Positions 1 through 10,512 of a stretch of DNA of 30,505 bases are shown here, in pieces. The DNA is taken from assembly GCA_964622715.1 (NCBI GenBank), contig CAZURR010000021.1, positions 1 through 30,505 of the forward strand. The letters are read 5' to 3'. Origin of the DNA: Hyphomicrobium_A sp964622715 (GTDB lineage: Bacteria > Pseudomonadota > Alphaproteobacteria > Rhizobiales > Hyphomicrobiaceae). The stretch's first letter is position 1, and each line of letters begins with the position of its first letter. The notes beneath the pieces are model-generated. The model was not told where the DNA came from. It was given only the letters and a program-made list of their open reading frames with translations, and did no database searches. The position numbers and the translations under genes are program-made.

Positions 1-80
1 TCGATGTGATGATCGAGGGCGGCAATGGTGCGCCGCAAAATCGACCTATTTCCTTAAAGTTTTGGGAAGGTCGAACTTTG

Positions 81-998
81 CTACGTACCGCGCGTGTCAA
101 AATTAATCGGAGTGATTTTCTTCGCCGCTTCTCGCAAGGCTTCAATAAGCGGAGAGATCGGCTCCCGGTCGGCGGCAACCAAACCGATGCTGTGTTCGAC
201 TTTCGGCTCAGCCAGCGGAATGGCCCGGAATCCGGACATGCTACCCAAGACCTCCATAATATACTGCGGCATAATACTGGCCAGCCCCATCAAACGAACA
301 TTCGAGCACAAATTGATGAGGGAATTCGTCTCCAGCCGCGGAAGGGGATGACAATTGGCGGATTCGAACGCGCGATCGATAATGCGCCGGTTTTGCATAT
401 TGGGCGTGAGTAGACAAAGCGGCTCCTTGGAAGCCTCGCGCCAGGTCACCGTCTTCCGGCCGGCAAGGGGGTGGTTTTCGCTGACAATTAGACAGTAGCG
501 CTCGATGTAGAGCGGCGAAGTAAGCAGACCATCGATTGGTTCGTTGTCGAGATAGGTAATGCCCACATCGATTGAAAAGTCAGCCAGGCCCCGAATAATT
601 TCCTCCGAGCTGTGTGAAAGTACCGTGAACTCGATTCCGGGGTGAATGTTCCGGATTTGATTGGTCAGCAGGGGGATCATCGGTAGCGACGAGGGGATAC
701 CGCCGAGGATGAGCCGGCCAGACAATCCTTCTTCGTGGTCCTTGAGGTGGCCCAGCTCCTCTTGCATCGATTGCCAGTTTTTGAGGATGACGTGCGCCCA
801 CTTGAGGACCCGCTCTCCATCAGCGGTGAGGCCCTGATAACGTTGACCGCGTTCGACGATCGGCACCTGCAACTCCAGTTCGAGCTGGCGAATGCGGCCC
901 GACAGGGTTGGTTGAGTGACGTTGCAAGCGGCCGCGGCGCGCGTGAAGTGCTTCTCGCGAGCGAGCGCGGCAAGATATTGGAGCTGGCGGATGTCCAT
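81..998 (-). CDS. LysR-family transcriptional regulator (formate-dehydrogenase-associated type)
   Basis: This is a 305-residue LysR-type regulator. The N-terminal winged helix-turn-helix (about residues 1-60) contains the typical FTRAAAACNVTQPTLSGRIR recognition region, and a periplasmic-binding-like effector domain follows (about 90-300). From memory, the sequence style matches the LysR regulators found beside NAD-dependent formate dehydrogenase (fds) genes in methylotrophic and autotrophic alphaproteobacteria. That is recall of the family, not a search result, and no fds gene lies in the window. I chose the ATG at 998, preceded by GGAAGGG, over a TTG one codon upstream. The upstream gene starts 436 bases away on the other strand. 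The family is well supported; the regulated pathway is inferred. Confidence 0.9.
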   Translation of the reverse strand: MDIRQLQYLAALAREKHFTRAAAACNVTQPTLSGRIRQLELELQVPIVERGQRYQGLTADGERVLKWAHVILKNWQSMQEELGHLKDHEEGLSGRLILGGIPSSLPMIPLLTNQIRNIHPGIEFTVLSHSSEEIIRGLADFSIDVGITYLDNEPIDGLLTSPLYIERYCLIVSENHPLAGRKTVTWREASKEPLCLLTPNMQNRRIIDRAFESANCHPLPRLETNSLINLCSNVRLMGLASIMPQYIMEVLGSMSGFRAIPLAEPKVEHSIGLVAADREPISPLIEALREAAKKITPINFDTRGT

Positions 999-1434
999 CA
1001 AGCCCTTCCCGTGGCGCAGTCGCGGACGCTATCTTGTTCGGACAGGACGTCCCTTAACAAGCGCAGGCCACCTCTCATAACCAATCATCGATCGTTCGCT
1101 ACGGAAAGGCAATTAGGCTTCGTTAAGGCAAGCTTCCAGACCGGCATGTTCCCACGCGCCATCAATTTGCCTTCTAGAACGTTGATGTATCCACACTCAA
1201 ACACGTCCGGGGGAAAGATGGACGAGACGGGGGTTTCCAAGAGCGCGATTGCTGGGTGGAACGGGCAGTGGACGAGGCACCATTCGCGTGGCTGTCCAGC
1301 GGGCCGGACTCCATCGATTCCGGCGCTAAGGACTTGGGCTCAAACCGAGCACCCGGGCGCAGGGCGGCCAGTCGATGTGAGCAAGCGCAATACGCAAGCC
1401 CCAGTAGATTTCGCAATGTCGGAGCAGGGCATTC
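999..1434. other. Intergenic region between lysR and a divergent gene
   Basis: These 436 bases separate two divergently transcribed genes and must hold both promoters. Open frames crossing it are extensions of the antisense of lysR and show no recognisable protein features. I see no RNA gene, clear operator or strong hairpin. Confidence 0.5.
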
Positions 1435-2199
1435 ATGAGCAACAATGAGAATTGGATTTTTGGTAGCGCGCTGCTGGGACTGAGCTTGGTGTTGGGTGCC
1501 GCGGCGGCGGCAATGGAGCCCGACAAAAACAGCGCCTTCGCCCAGTCGTCAGCTTTCTCCTCGCTTCCTGCGTTCCTCGACGGCGCGCGCCTACCCAGCT
1601 TTCAGTCTTTGTGGAAGCGGGATGACGATGAGCCTACTGCGGTGGCTCAGCCCAGCAACGCCGCTCGCATCGATGATCGGATCGTCAACGAGCCAAAAAC
1701 GCCAACGGTTGCGAACGTGGCCGGTCAGCCGCCAGAAAACGCCGACCGCTCGACTACCACCGCCAGGCAAAGGGCCGAGGAGTTAAGCCGGCGCTTTGGT
1801 GGCGGCGCAACAGGGCCGACGTCAGCGCCTCCACAGAACGGAACTTCCAAAATTACCACAAGCGCCTTGCAGGCCGAATCCGTGCCGGGGCAGGAGCAAG
1901 GCGAGCAGGCCGCGACCGTCACGCTAAAGCCGGAAAACGAGAGCAAACGTGCCGTGAGCGTTGGCGTAAAGACAGCGCCGTCGCCGCCAAGGGTCAACCG
2001 AGCAGCGATCCCGCCAATTCCATTGCGCGCACCTCGGACCGCCCAGGTTCGCAAGCTATTGTTGCCGCCTAAGAGCCACGTTGGCGCAGCTCCCCTTTCC
2101 GATCCGCCTGCGGCTGAAAAGCCCGCTAGCCCGCAACATACAATTCCCACCCAGCTGCAGAGCCTTGGCTGGGACACTCAGGTTCAGTCACATCCGTGA
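1435..2199 (+). CDS. Proline/alanine-rich exported or membrane-anchored hypothetical protein
   Basis: I do not recognise this 254-residue protein. It begins with a hydrophobic segment (about residues 8-27, ending AAAAA) that could be a signal peptide or a single membrane anchor. The rest is low-complexity sequence rich in Pro, Ala, Ser and Thr with scattered basic residues, so it is probably disordered. A GGAGCAGG sequence about 8 bases before the ATG fits a ribosome binding site. Composition and codon use match the neighbours. It stands alone on the plus strand between lysR and the 3' end of groEL. It could be an envelope-associated linker protein; no function can be assigned. Confidence 0.7.
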   Translation: MSNNENWIFGSALLGLSLVLGAAAAAMEPDKNSAFAQSSAFSSLPAFLDGARLPSFQSLWKRDDDEPTAVAQPSNAARIDDRIVNEPKTPTVANVAGQPPENADRSTTTARQRAEELSRRFGGGATGPTSAPPQNGTSKITTSALQAESVPGQEQGEQAATVTLKPENESKRAVSVGVKTAPSPPRVNRAAIPPIPLRAPRTAQVRKLLLPPKSHVGAAPLSDPPAAEKPASPQHTIPTQLQSLGWDTQVQSHP

Positions 2200-2256
2200 C
2201 AACGGGCTGAGCCGTCCTTGTAGCGCCGGGATCACAATAGAGTCTCTGACGTTCCC

Positions 2257-2296
2257 AAAATAAAATAAGCCGCCCGCGGAATTCCGCGGGTGGCTT
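2257..2296 (-). terminator. Intrinsic terminator of groEL
   Basis: There is a long hairpin with arms AAGCC-G-CCCGCGG and CCGCGGG-T-GGCTT around an AATT loop (2267-2296). On the minus strand it is followed by ATTTTATTTT, a proper U-tract. It lies 26 bases past the groEL stop codon. It may also stop transcripts from the convergent plus-strand gene ending at 2199. Confidence 0.88.
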
Positions 2297-2322
2297 CGGT
2301 CTGTTTGAGCGGACGAGGGCGC

Positions 2323-3981
<1,659 letters not shown>

Positions 3982-4054
3982 TGTGGCTCACTCCTGATTT
4001 TGCACTTGGGGGGTTGGTCATATTGGCTCGAAGCTAAACGCAATGAAAAGCGGC

Positions 4055-4345
4055 TTATGCCTCCAGCACGCCCATCACATCGCTTTCCTTCATGATGAGA
4101 AGCTCTTGCCCGTCGATCTTGACTTCGGTGCCGCTCCACTTGCCGAACAGGACCTTGTCGCCCTTTTTCAGTTCGATAGGGGCGACCTTGCCGGACTCGT
4201 CACGCGCTCCGGGGCCAACCGCAACGACCTCGCCTTGCTGCGGCTTCTCCGCCGCCGTGTCTGGAATGATGATGCCGCCTGTTGTCTTGGTCTCACTGTC
4301 GACTCGCTTGACGACGACGCGGTCGTGTAAAGGACGAAACTTCAT
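4055..4345 (-). CDS. groS: Co-chaperonin GroES
   Basis: GroES is the 10-kDa lid of the GroEL cavity. This copy has 96 residues, the usual length. It starts MKFRPLHDRVVVKRVDSETK, contains the mobile loop (about residues 17-32, with TTGGIIIPD) and ends MKESDVMGVLEA. The reading frame is open for another 100 codons upstream, but the ATG at 4345 gives the conserved N terminus and has GGAG about 10 bases ahead. It is the first gene of groES-groEL. A promoter and CIRCE operator lie 63-129 bases upstream. Confidence 0.98.
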   Translation of the reverse strand: MKFRPLHDRVVVKRVDSETKTTGGIIIPDTAAEKPQQGEVVAVGPGARDESGKVAPIELKKGDKVLFGKWSGTEVKIDGQELLIMKESDVMGVLEA

Positions 4346-4407
4346 GGGAAAATTGCTCCAACTCAAAGGCTTGGCCGCAACCGGGCCGCTCGTTTCGAAG
4401 GGGAGCC

Positions 4408-4434
4408 TTAGCACTGCATGATGGAGAGTGCCAA
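4408..4434 (-). promoter_or_regulatory. CIRCE operator (HrcA binding site)
   Basis: The sequence TTAGCACTG-N9-GAGTGCCAA closely matches the CIRCE consensus TTAGCACTC-N9-GAGTGCTAA, with two mismatches in total. The 9-9-9 geometry is exact. It lies just downstream of the predicted -10 box and about 63 bases before groES. It is therefore placed to let HrcA block transcription of groESL. Confidence 0.95.
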
Positions 4435-4444
4435 TGGCGCGGTC

Positions 4445-4474
4445 GTGATACGCGCCAGGAGGGCCAGCTGTCAA
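4445..4474 (-). promoter_or_regulatory. groESL promoter
   Basis: On the minus strand there is a perfect -35 TTGACA (4469-4474), an 18-base spacer and a -10-like TATCAC (4445-4450). The CIRCE inverted repeat begins 10 bases further on, where the transcription start is expected. The boxes are seen directly; use by the vegetative sigma factor is inferred. Confidence 0.75.
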
Positions 4475-4625
4475 GAATCTGCTGCGAAATCGGTCAGCCA
4501 AAGGCAACTGGCGCGTTAACCCTTTCCGCGCCCATCCCGACAAGGATATGTAGAGCAGATCTTGCCTGTATTGCCGGGATGGCGTCATTGCGGCTACGAA
4601 AGCCAGCGCCTTCGCCTTCCCAGTC

Positions 4626-5372
4626 TCAATGCTGGCCCAGTTCACCTACACCGGAGTCGAAAACGTAGCCTGTGAGCGAGTTGCCGCGCTTGGAGGCAAG
4701 ATAAAGCGCTAGTGAGGCGATATCGGGCTCGCTGGAGAGGCAAGCGCAACCTTCAGAGGTCGCGGCACGTGGCCCAATGGCATTAACGCGGATCCCATGC
4801 CCTGCCCAATTCTCGGCTTCGCGGCGCGTGAAATCTGCAAGAGCGGCACGCGCCACGCCAGCAAGGGCCGCCTCACCAGCGGTGTGCGGTGTGGGCATGG
4901 TCATCACGTTGAGCACAAGGCCCTGCGTTAACGTGAGGCGCATGCGGTTGGCCACAACACGCGTCGTGAGCAACGGCAAGGTCAGCTTTTCCGACACGAT
5001 GTCTTCGACGTCGCCGATGCTGGCCCGGCCCTTGAGATCGGCAGACGTTAAGGGGATCATATTGATGACGACGTCGAGGTTGCCAAAGGCCTGGACGGCC
5101 CTTTGCGCAAAGCGCACAGCCTCGTCCGAGCCTTGGCACGCATCCGTATAAAGCTTGATATCCCAGGCTGTTTCGTTCAGCAGCGTGACAAGCGCGTCGG
5201 TTTCTGGCGAGCTTTCGCCCACATGCAACACGAGGCGGCCCTTGTGATCGGCGAACGCGCGCGCAACGTCGACGCCGCAATCGGGCGAAAGGCCGGTGAT
5301 GAGCGTGCGAACGCCCGCGAGTTCACCGTAGAAAGACGCACCAAGATCTTTGCTGATAGCTGTCATGAGCAT
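4626..5372 (-). CDS. SDR-fold protein with atypical active site
   Basis: This 248-residue protein has the short-chain dehydrogenase/reductase layout: an N-terminal Rossmann TG motif (TGLSPDCGVDVARAF), a mid-region NMIP where NNAG is usual, and a C-terminal IRVNAIGPRAATSEG segment. Residues 18 codons upstream are open, but the ATG at 5372 has AAAGGAGGG eight bases before it. The expected Ser-Tyr-Lys catalytic set is missing: the helix that should hold YxxxK reads TAGEAALAGVARAALADF. The glycine-rich loop is also altered. It may bind a nucleotide or be regulatory instead of being an oxidoreductase. It lies directly upstream of the groESL promoter on the same strand. Its substrate is unknown. 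Confidence 0.82.
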   Translation of the reverse strand: MLMTAISKDLGASFYGELAGVRTLITGLSPDCGVDVARAFADHKGRLVLHVGESSPETDALVTLLNETAWDIKLYTDACQGSDEAVRFAQRAVQAFGNLDVVINMIPLTSADLKGRASIGDVEDIVSEKLTLPLLTTRVVANRMRLTLTQGLVLNVMTMPTPHTAGEAALAGVARAALADFTRREAENWAGHGIRVNAIGPRAATSEGCACLSSEPDIASLALYLASKRGNSLTGYVFDSGVGELGQH

Positions 5373-5803
5373 CAGGCATTCCCTCCTTTTACGCCGGACA
5401 GCGAGAGAACGCCCGGACACAGCCATAGCACGTCGATTCGCCTAACGAGACCTAAATGAGCATCCGATTTGGGTTTGGGTCTGGCCGAGCTGAGGCTTCA
5501 ATGGGGCGTCCCATGGTAATCCCCAGGCAAGGCCGCCGCGCGGCAATTTGGCCCGGACGAGGGGCTGATCGCCAGAGCAAACGGCTGCAGGCACCTGCAC
5601 GCACAAGAGTCGCAATTCGATTCGGTCCGACTTCAGCTTCTGTCGCGGGCGATTGATGGCCCGATTGGCACAATCGTCTGACGAATCGCCACTGCATGCC
5701 TGAAATACCTGGTGAAAGTGGTCTTCGTGTCATTGCACTTCTGGGAAGGGAGCGGAAAGCTTGTTGCCAACGCGAATCGGATCGGATGACGGGCCACGCC
5801 TCC
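5373..5803. other. Intergenic region, divergent promoters
   Basis: About 430 bases separate the minus-strand SDR gene from the plus-strand EAL-domain gene. The AGGAGGG ribosome site of the SDR gene lies at its left edge. The right part is open in the frame of the EAL gene, so that gene could begin as early as 5696. No RNA gene or clear terminator is visible. Confidence 0.45.
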
Positions 5804-7495
5804 ATGACGAGCTTCAATCCCAGCGAACACGACCCAATAGATCGCAAGAGCGATATGGCGGACGTCATCGTAAAAGGCGCGATTGCGCTTGTGACGGCCG
5901 CCATCTTTCTTGGCGCCTACCTACAATTCAAGCTTCCCATTTGGCAGGCGCTGCTTGCCGCGATTGGCGTCTGTGTTGCGCTTTTGGTGCTGCACTCGCT
6001 GGTTCGCCGCTCCGAGCGCGTTGAAGTATTGGCCACCGAAGTGAAGCGTCTGGAAAGCGAAGTGGCCAATCTGACAGGTCAGTCGCCCGGACCCGGGCCG
6101 CTGCCAGAACCCAGGTGGCAAGTTCCGCCTGCTGTACCGGCAGCAAGCCTGGCTGGCCTCGCGCCGGTCGCGAAAAGCAACGGAGACACTATCAATGCGC
6201 CTGCGGGTTCCCACGAGCCGGTGCCGCAGCGCGATGCCCCCGTCATTGCGCCGCCGGAGCTTCCGAGCGCCGGTTTGACACCGCCGCCCGCCGCCGCGGC
6301 GCTGCCTCGCGCTCCGGCACCGCCAAAAACAACAGAGCCGGCTCGTTGGCCAGACGGTACGTCAGTGCCGATAAAAGACGTTTGGGCATTCCGTCCGGCG
6401 AGCGGACCGCCAAATGAGAAGTCAGCCAAGCGCGACGAGGCTCCGCAGCCGAGCGGCCAGTCCGAAACCGATCTCGATGCTCTGCAGGGTATGCTCAAGA
6501 AGCTCGCTAAGGAAGTTGATGTCGCCGGGGATAAGTCCGGCAAAACGCCGACCATTAAGACGCCGACCAGCGAGCAGCGCCAAGAAAGTGCCCTGATGGC
6601 GTCGGTCGACGCTCTACATTCAGCGGCGGAAAGCATGCGCACGGTGGGTTCCAAGGTGCCGCTGCCGACTGAACGCGCGCATACTCAAGAGGCCAAGGGC
6701 CCACTTCCGCCACCCATTGCACCAGTGCATGCGCGACTATCGGCGTTGAGCGAGGCGATTAACGCCAACCGGGTCGACGTTTTATTGGACCCCATCCTAG
6801 GTCTCGCCGACGCAAAAACTCACCACCACGAAGTGGTTTTGCGTCTACGCGATCCCAGAGGAGCAATCCTTCCCGGATCGCCTCGCGATACAGCATTGTC
6901 GAAGACTGGTTTGACGCCACTGCTCGATTGCGCACGCATGAGGCGAGCCGCTGAGGTCGCCGCATCGCTTTCAAAGACGGGTCATAAGGCCTCCGTCTTT
7001 GTTGCAACGACTGCGGACTCGCTAGATTCCAATCAATTCCTTGACGCATTGGTCGGCGCCTACCAGGAGCGTAGAGCACTGGCGGGAGAGCTGGTTCTCT
7101 TCTTTTCGCAGTCGGATGTCGCGGCCTTCAGCGCGACGCAATGGCAAGGGCTCACCGAATTGCGAGCTCTTGGGTTCTGTTTCGGCCTTGAGGATGTGAG
7201 TGATTTTGGCTTTGAGTTCACCAGACTGAGTGCTGCCGGGTTCGCTTTCTTGAAACTCGGCGCCGATGTGTTCCGCAAGGGCTTGCCGGCCGCTGGCGGT
7301 CTGGTGCCAGCAAACGACATTTGCCGGTATCTGGGGGGGCTTGGTCTCACGGTGATTGTCGACGATATCGATCGCGAGGCCAAGCGTACGACGGCGCGCG
7401 ACTTTAACGTCCCGCTGGGACAGGGACCGCTTATTGGTGGCCCACAAGCCATTGTTACGCCGCGCCTTGCGGGGGGCAAGAACGCTGCCGCTTGA
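5804..7495 (+). CDS. Two-TM protein with degenerate EAL domain
   Basis: The protein has a short N terminus, two hydrophobic segments (about residues 22-38 and 45-63), then a coiled-coil-prone stretch (RSERVEVLATEVKRLESEVA) and a long Pro/Ala-rich linker. A C-terminal region of about 250 residues resembles the EAL fold (LLDPILGLADAKTHHHEVVLR onward; QGPLIGGP near the end). The EAL signature reads EVV, and acidic metal ligands expected of an active c-di-GMP phosphodiesterase are not evident. It is therefore probably a c-di-GMP sensor or inactive relative. It stands 31 bases before the HAD hydrolase gene, suggesting an operon with it and uvrC. The start is uncertain: 5696, 5786, 5804 and 5855 are all possible and none has a strong ribosome site. 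Confidence 0.78.
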   Translation: MTSFNPSEHDPIDRKSDMADVIVKGAIALVTAAIFLGAYLQFKLPIWQALLAAIGVCVALLVLHSLVRRSERVEVLATEVKRLESEVANLTGQSPGPGPLPEPRWQVPPAVPAASLAGLAPVAKSNGDTINAPAGSHEPVPQRDAPVIAPPELPSAGLTPPPAAAALPRAPAPPKTTEPARWPDGTSVPIKDVWAFRPASGPPNEKSAKRDEAPQPSGQSETDLDALQGMLKKLAKEVDVAGDKSGKTPTIKTPTSEQRQESALMASVDALHSAAESMRTVGSKVPLPTERAHTQEAKGPLPPPIAPVHARLSALSEAINANRVDVLLDPILGLADAKTHHHEVVLRLRDPRGAILPGSPRDTALSKTGLTPLLDCARMRRAAEVAASLSKTGHKASVFVATTADSLDSNQFLDALVGAYQERRALAGELVLFFSQSDVAAFSATQWQGLTELRALGFCFGLEDVSDFGFEFTRLSAAGFAFLKLGADVFRKGLPAAGGLVPANDICRYLGGLGLTVIVDDIDREAKRTTARDFNVPLGQGPLIGGPQAIVTPRLAGGKNAAA

Positions 7496-7526
7496 GCTTT
7501 TGCCGCTCTGCGGTTAGGCAAGGCCC

Positions 7527-8402
7527 ATGCCGGTTTCGCCTTCGCACCAAGCTAGTGCGCCCATCCCCATTCTGGAGTCGATCGCGCCGCTCGCCGTTGA
7601 GACGAGCGGGTGGCTCCTCGACATTTGGGGCGTAATGCACAATGGCGTGCGTCCCTTTTTAGATGCGTGCACGGCTTGCGAGCGCTTTCGCAAAGACGGT
7701 GGTGTCGTGGTGCTCGTGTCGAATTCGCCGAGACCGCGAGACGGTGTCGCTGCCCAACTCGATCGCATTGGTGTGCCGCGCGCAAGTTGGGATGGCATCG
7801 TCAGCTCTGGCGATGTGGCGCGCGCGATGATCCGGAACTACGAGGGCCGTTCCGTTCTGCATTTGGGCCCAGAGCGCGATTTGGGAATTTTCTCCGGAAT
7901 TGATGTGACGCGTGCCGAAGTGGAAGAGGCAGAAGCGATCGTCTGCACCGGTCTCTTCGATGACGAACGTGAAACGTCTGATGATTATGCCGAGCGGCTT
8001 GCTCAATTTGTAGCGCGCAGGCTTCCGATGATTTGCGCCAACCCCGATGTGCGGGTGGAGCGAGGCGGCCGTCTCATCTATTGCGCAGGGGCTCTCGCAC
8101 AGCATTATGAGCGGCTGGGCGGCGAAGTGGCATATGCGGGCAAGCCATACTTGCCGATCTATGAAAAGGCACTGGAGACGATCGAAAATTTGCGTCCGGG
8201 CAGTGCGGAGCGGTCGCGCCTTCTGGCGATCGGCGACGGCATTCACACCGATATTGCGGGCGCCGCAGCTGCCGGGGTGCGCTCCGTCTTCATTGCCAGC
8301 GGTGTGCATTTGACAAGCGATCTGAATGCGGACGCGCTGGAAAAGCTCTTTCCCCCGGGGGGCACGCGCCCCATCGCGGCGATGACCAGGCTCGTCTGGT
8401 GA
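7527..8402 (+). CDS. HAD-superfamily class IIA hydrolase (TIGR01459 type)
   Basis: This 291-residue protein is a NagD-like HAD hydrolase. Motif I is LLDIWGVMHNG (nucleophile Asp32), with Trp34 where many HAD phosphatases have the second Asp, as is usual in this subfamily. Motif II lies in VVLVSNSPRP, the class II cap follows, and motif IV is AIGDGIHTDIAGA near residue 232. A lysine in AYAGKPYLPIYEKAL fits motif III. Members are presumed phosphatases of small metabolites; the substrate is unknown. It stands between the EAL-domain gene and uvrC, 15 bases before the latter, an arrangement I recall from other Hyphomicrobiales. Confidence 0.92.
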   Translation: MPVSPSHQASAPIPILESIAPLAVETSGWLLDIWGVMHNGVRPFLDACTACERFRKDGGVVVLVSNSPRPRDGVAAQLDRIGVPRASWDGIVSSGDVARAMIRNYEGRSVLHLGPERDLGIFSGIDVTRAEVEEAEAIVCTGLFDDERETSDDYAERLAQFVARRLPMICANPDVRVERGGRLIYCAGALAQHYERLGGEVAYAGKPYLPIYEKALETIENLRPGSAERSRLLAIGDGIHTDIAGAAAAGVRSVFIASGVHLTSDLNADALEKLFPPGGTRPIAAMTRLVW

Positions 8403-8417
8403 CACGTCCGCGCAGCT

Positions 8418-10430
8418 ATGGTGCTTGACGGTGCTCCGCCGCGGGCCGATCTAGTTTGCATGCAAGCCAAGGACACGAACCCATCTTCGCAAGACGTGCG
8501 CGCCAATGACAGCGCCCATGACGACGTTCCCGCTCCCGGCTCCGGAAAGTCGGGGCTGGACATCATAGCTGCGTATCTTGAGATGCTTCCCGCCTCTCCC
8601 GGCGTCTATCGCATGCTGGATCGCGAGGGCAATGTCATCTACGTCGGCAAGGCGCGCAATCTGAAGGCGCGTGTCTCCAATTATGCGCGGCTTGGTGGTC
8701 ACACCAACCGCATCGCGCGTATGATCTCAGGGACGGCCGGCATGGAGTTCGTCACCGTGGGCACCGAAGCCGAAGCGTTGCTGCTTGAGGCCAACCTCAT
8801 CAAGCGCTTTCGTCCACGCTTTAACGTGCTGTTGCGTGACGACAAGTCATTTCCCTACATCCTCATCGCGCGCGATACGCACGCTCCGCAGATCATGAAA
8901 CATAGGGGCGCACGCAACCGCAAAGGCGACTACTTCGGTCCCTTTGCTTCTGCGGGCGCAGTCGACCGCACAATCAATATGCTGCAGCGCGCGTTTCTTC
9001 TGCGCTCATGCTCCGACAGCGTTTATGAGAGCCGCACACGGCCTTGCCTGCTCCACCAGATAAAGCGCTGCGCAGCGCCGTGCACTGGAGAGATCTCGCT
9101 TGAGGACTACAATAAGCTCGTCGACGAAGCGGTTCGCTTCCTGCGCGGCGAGAGCCAAAATGTGCGGCGCATGTACCAACGGCTGATGGAAGAATCTGCT
9201 GCCGAGCTCGAGTACGAGCAGGCGGCCAAATACCGCAATCGGCTATGGGCATTGGCGCACGTTACCGCCGACCAGTCGATCAACCCTGAAGGCATTGAGG
9301 AAGCGGATGTGTTCGCCGCAACGCAGGCGGGCGGGCAGACGTGTGTGCAGGTGTTCTTTTTCCGCACAGGTCAGAATTGGGGTAACCGCGCATACTTTCC
9401 CAGAGCCGACCGTTCGCTGCCGGTTGAGGAGGTGTTGGACAGTTTCGTCGCCCAATTCTACGACGACAAGCCTGTGCCGCGGCTGATCCTACTCTCCCAT
9501 GATGTGCCAAACCGAACGGTTCTGGCAGAGGCGCTTTCTACGAAAGCGGCGCTCAAGGTCGAGATCCGCGTGCCGCAGCGCGGCACCAAGACGGGACTTG
9601 TTGAGCATGCGCTTGCCAATGCGGGGCAGGCGCTGGGGCGCAAACTGGCAGAGGGGACCTCGCAGCGTCGATTGCTAGAGGGCGTCGCCGAGCGGTTCGG
9701 TTTGGCAGCCATACCGCGGCGTATCGACGTTTTCGACAACAGCCATATCCAGGGTGCGAATGCGGTTGGCGCGATGGTCGTTGCGGGCGCGGAGGGTTTC
9801 GTCAAAGGTCACTATCGTAAGTTCAACATCAAATCATCAACGCTGACGGCGGGCGACGACTACGCCATGATGCGCGAGGTGCTGACGCGACGTTTCCAGC
9901 GTCTCGTGACGGAAAAGGGCGAAGCAGGTGCACCGCCGCCTGATGAAGATTGCGAAGAGGAAATGCTCCCCAACCGGCCCGACCTCGTGCTCATTGATGG
10001 TGGCGCTGGCCAGTTTGCTGTTGCGCGCGAGGTTCTGGCGGACCTTGGCCTACACGAGATTTGCGTTGTTGGCGTTGCCAAGGGGCCCGAGCGCGATGCG
10101 GGCCGTGAGCATTTCTACCTCGCCGGCCGCAAAAAACCGCTGATGCTGGAGCCGCGCGATCCCGTCTTGTACCTCGTGCAGCGCCTGCGTGATGAAGCGC
10201 ATCGCTTTGCGATCGGTACGCACCGCGCCAAGCGAGCAAAGGCCCTAAGCGCCAATCCGCTAGACGAGATCGGCGGCATCGGTCCACGCCGCAGGCGCGC
10301 GCTGCTCAAACACTTTGGCTCGGCGAAGGCAGTATCGCGCGCCGGCGTGGAGGATCTCAAGGTGGTTGATGGGATATCCGCTGAGATGGCGCAGAAGATC
10401 TACGACTTCTTTCACGAGCGCGGACGCTAG
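8418..10430 (+). CDS. uvrC: UvrABC excinuclease subunit C
   Basis: UvrC makes the dual incisions around bulky DNA lesions after damage recognition by UvrA and UvrB. Visible parts are the GIY-YIG nuclease (about residues 58-140, with GVYRML and VIYVGKARNLKARV), a UVR motif that contacts UvrB (about 255-275), the RNase H-like nuclease with DNSH near 440, and a C-terminal double helix-hairpin-helix (about 614-668, GGIGPRRRRALLKHFG). At up to 670 residues it is longer than usual because of an N-terminal extension. The ATG at 8460 (MQAKDT) is an alternative start, and neither start has a clear ribosome site. pgsA often follows uvrC in related genomes; here two other genes intervene. Confidence 0.98.
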   Translation: MVLDGAPPRADLVCMQAKDTNPSSQDVRANDSAHDDVPAPGSGKSGLDIIAAYLEMLPASPGVYRMLDREGNVIYVGKARNLKARVSNYARLGGHTNRIARMISGTAGMEFVTVGTEAEALLLEANLIKRFRPRFNVLLRDDKSFPYILIARDTHAPQIMKHRGARNRKGDYFGPFASAGAVDRTINMLQRAFLLRSCSDSVYESRTRPCLLHQIKRCAAPCTGEISLEDYNKLVDEAVRFLRGESQNVRRMYQRLMEESAAELEYEQAAKYRNRLWALAHVTADQSINPEGIEEADVFAATQAGGQTCVQVFFFRTGQNWGNRAYFPRADRSLPVEEVLDSFVAQFYDDKPVPRLILLSHDVPNRTVLAEALSTKAALKVEIRVPQRGTKTGLVEHALANAGQALGRKLAEGTSQRRLLEGVAERFGLAAIPRRIDVFDNSHIQGANAVGAMVVAGAEGFVKGHYRKFNIKSSTLTAGDDYAMMREVLTRRFQRLVTEKGEAGAPPPDEDCEEEMLPNRPDLVLIDGGAGQFAVAREVLADLGLHEICVVGVAKGPERDAGREHFYLAGRKKPLMLEPRDPVLYLVQRLRDEAHRFAIGTHRAKRAKALSANPLDEIGGIGPRRRRALLKHFGSAKAVSRAGVEDLKVVDGISAEMAQKIYDFFHERGR

Positions 10431-10450
10431 GATTGGAGAAAACTTATTAA

Positions 10451-10474
10451 CGGGACCGAGATATCTCGGCCCCG
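10451..10474. terminator. Hairpin between convergent uvrC and small membrane gene
   Basis: The palindrome CGGG-A-CCGAGATATCTCGG-C-CCCG forms a strong stem. On the minus strand it is followed by TTAATAAGTTTT, a fair U-rich tail, so it probably ends the minus-strand gene at 10513. It may also end uvrC, whose stop is 20 bases to the left. Confidence 0.65.
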
Positions 10475-10512
10475 TGCCATATGGACACGAAACGTGCAGG
10501 CTCCCTACCGCC

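Noticed and set aside
735..1448. Plus-strand frame of 237 codons crossing lysR and the spacer
   Set aside because: Its first part is antisense to lysR and its last part overlaps the better supported gene at 1435; composition is not protein-like.
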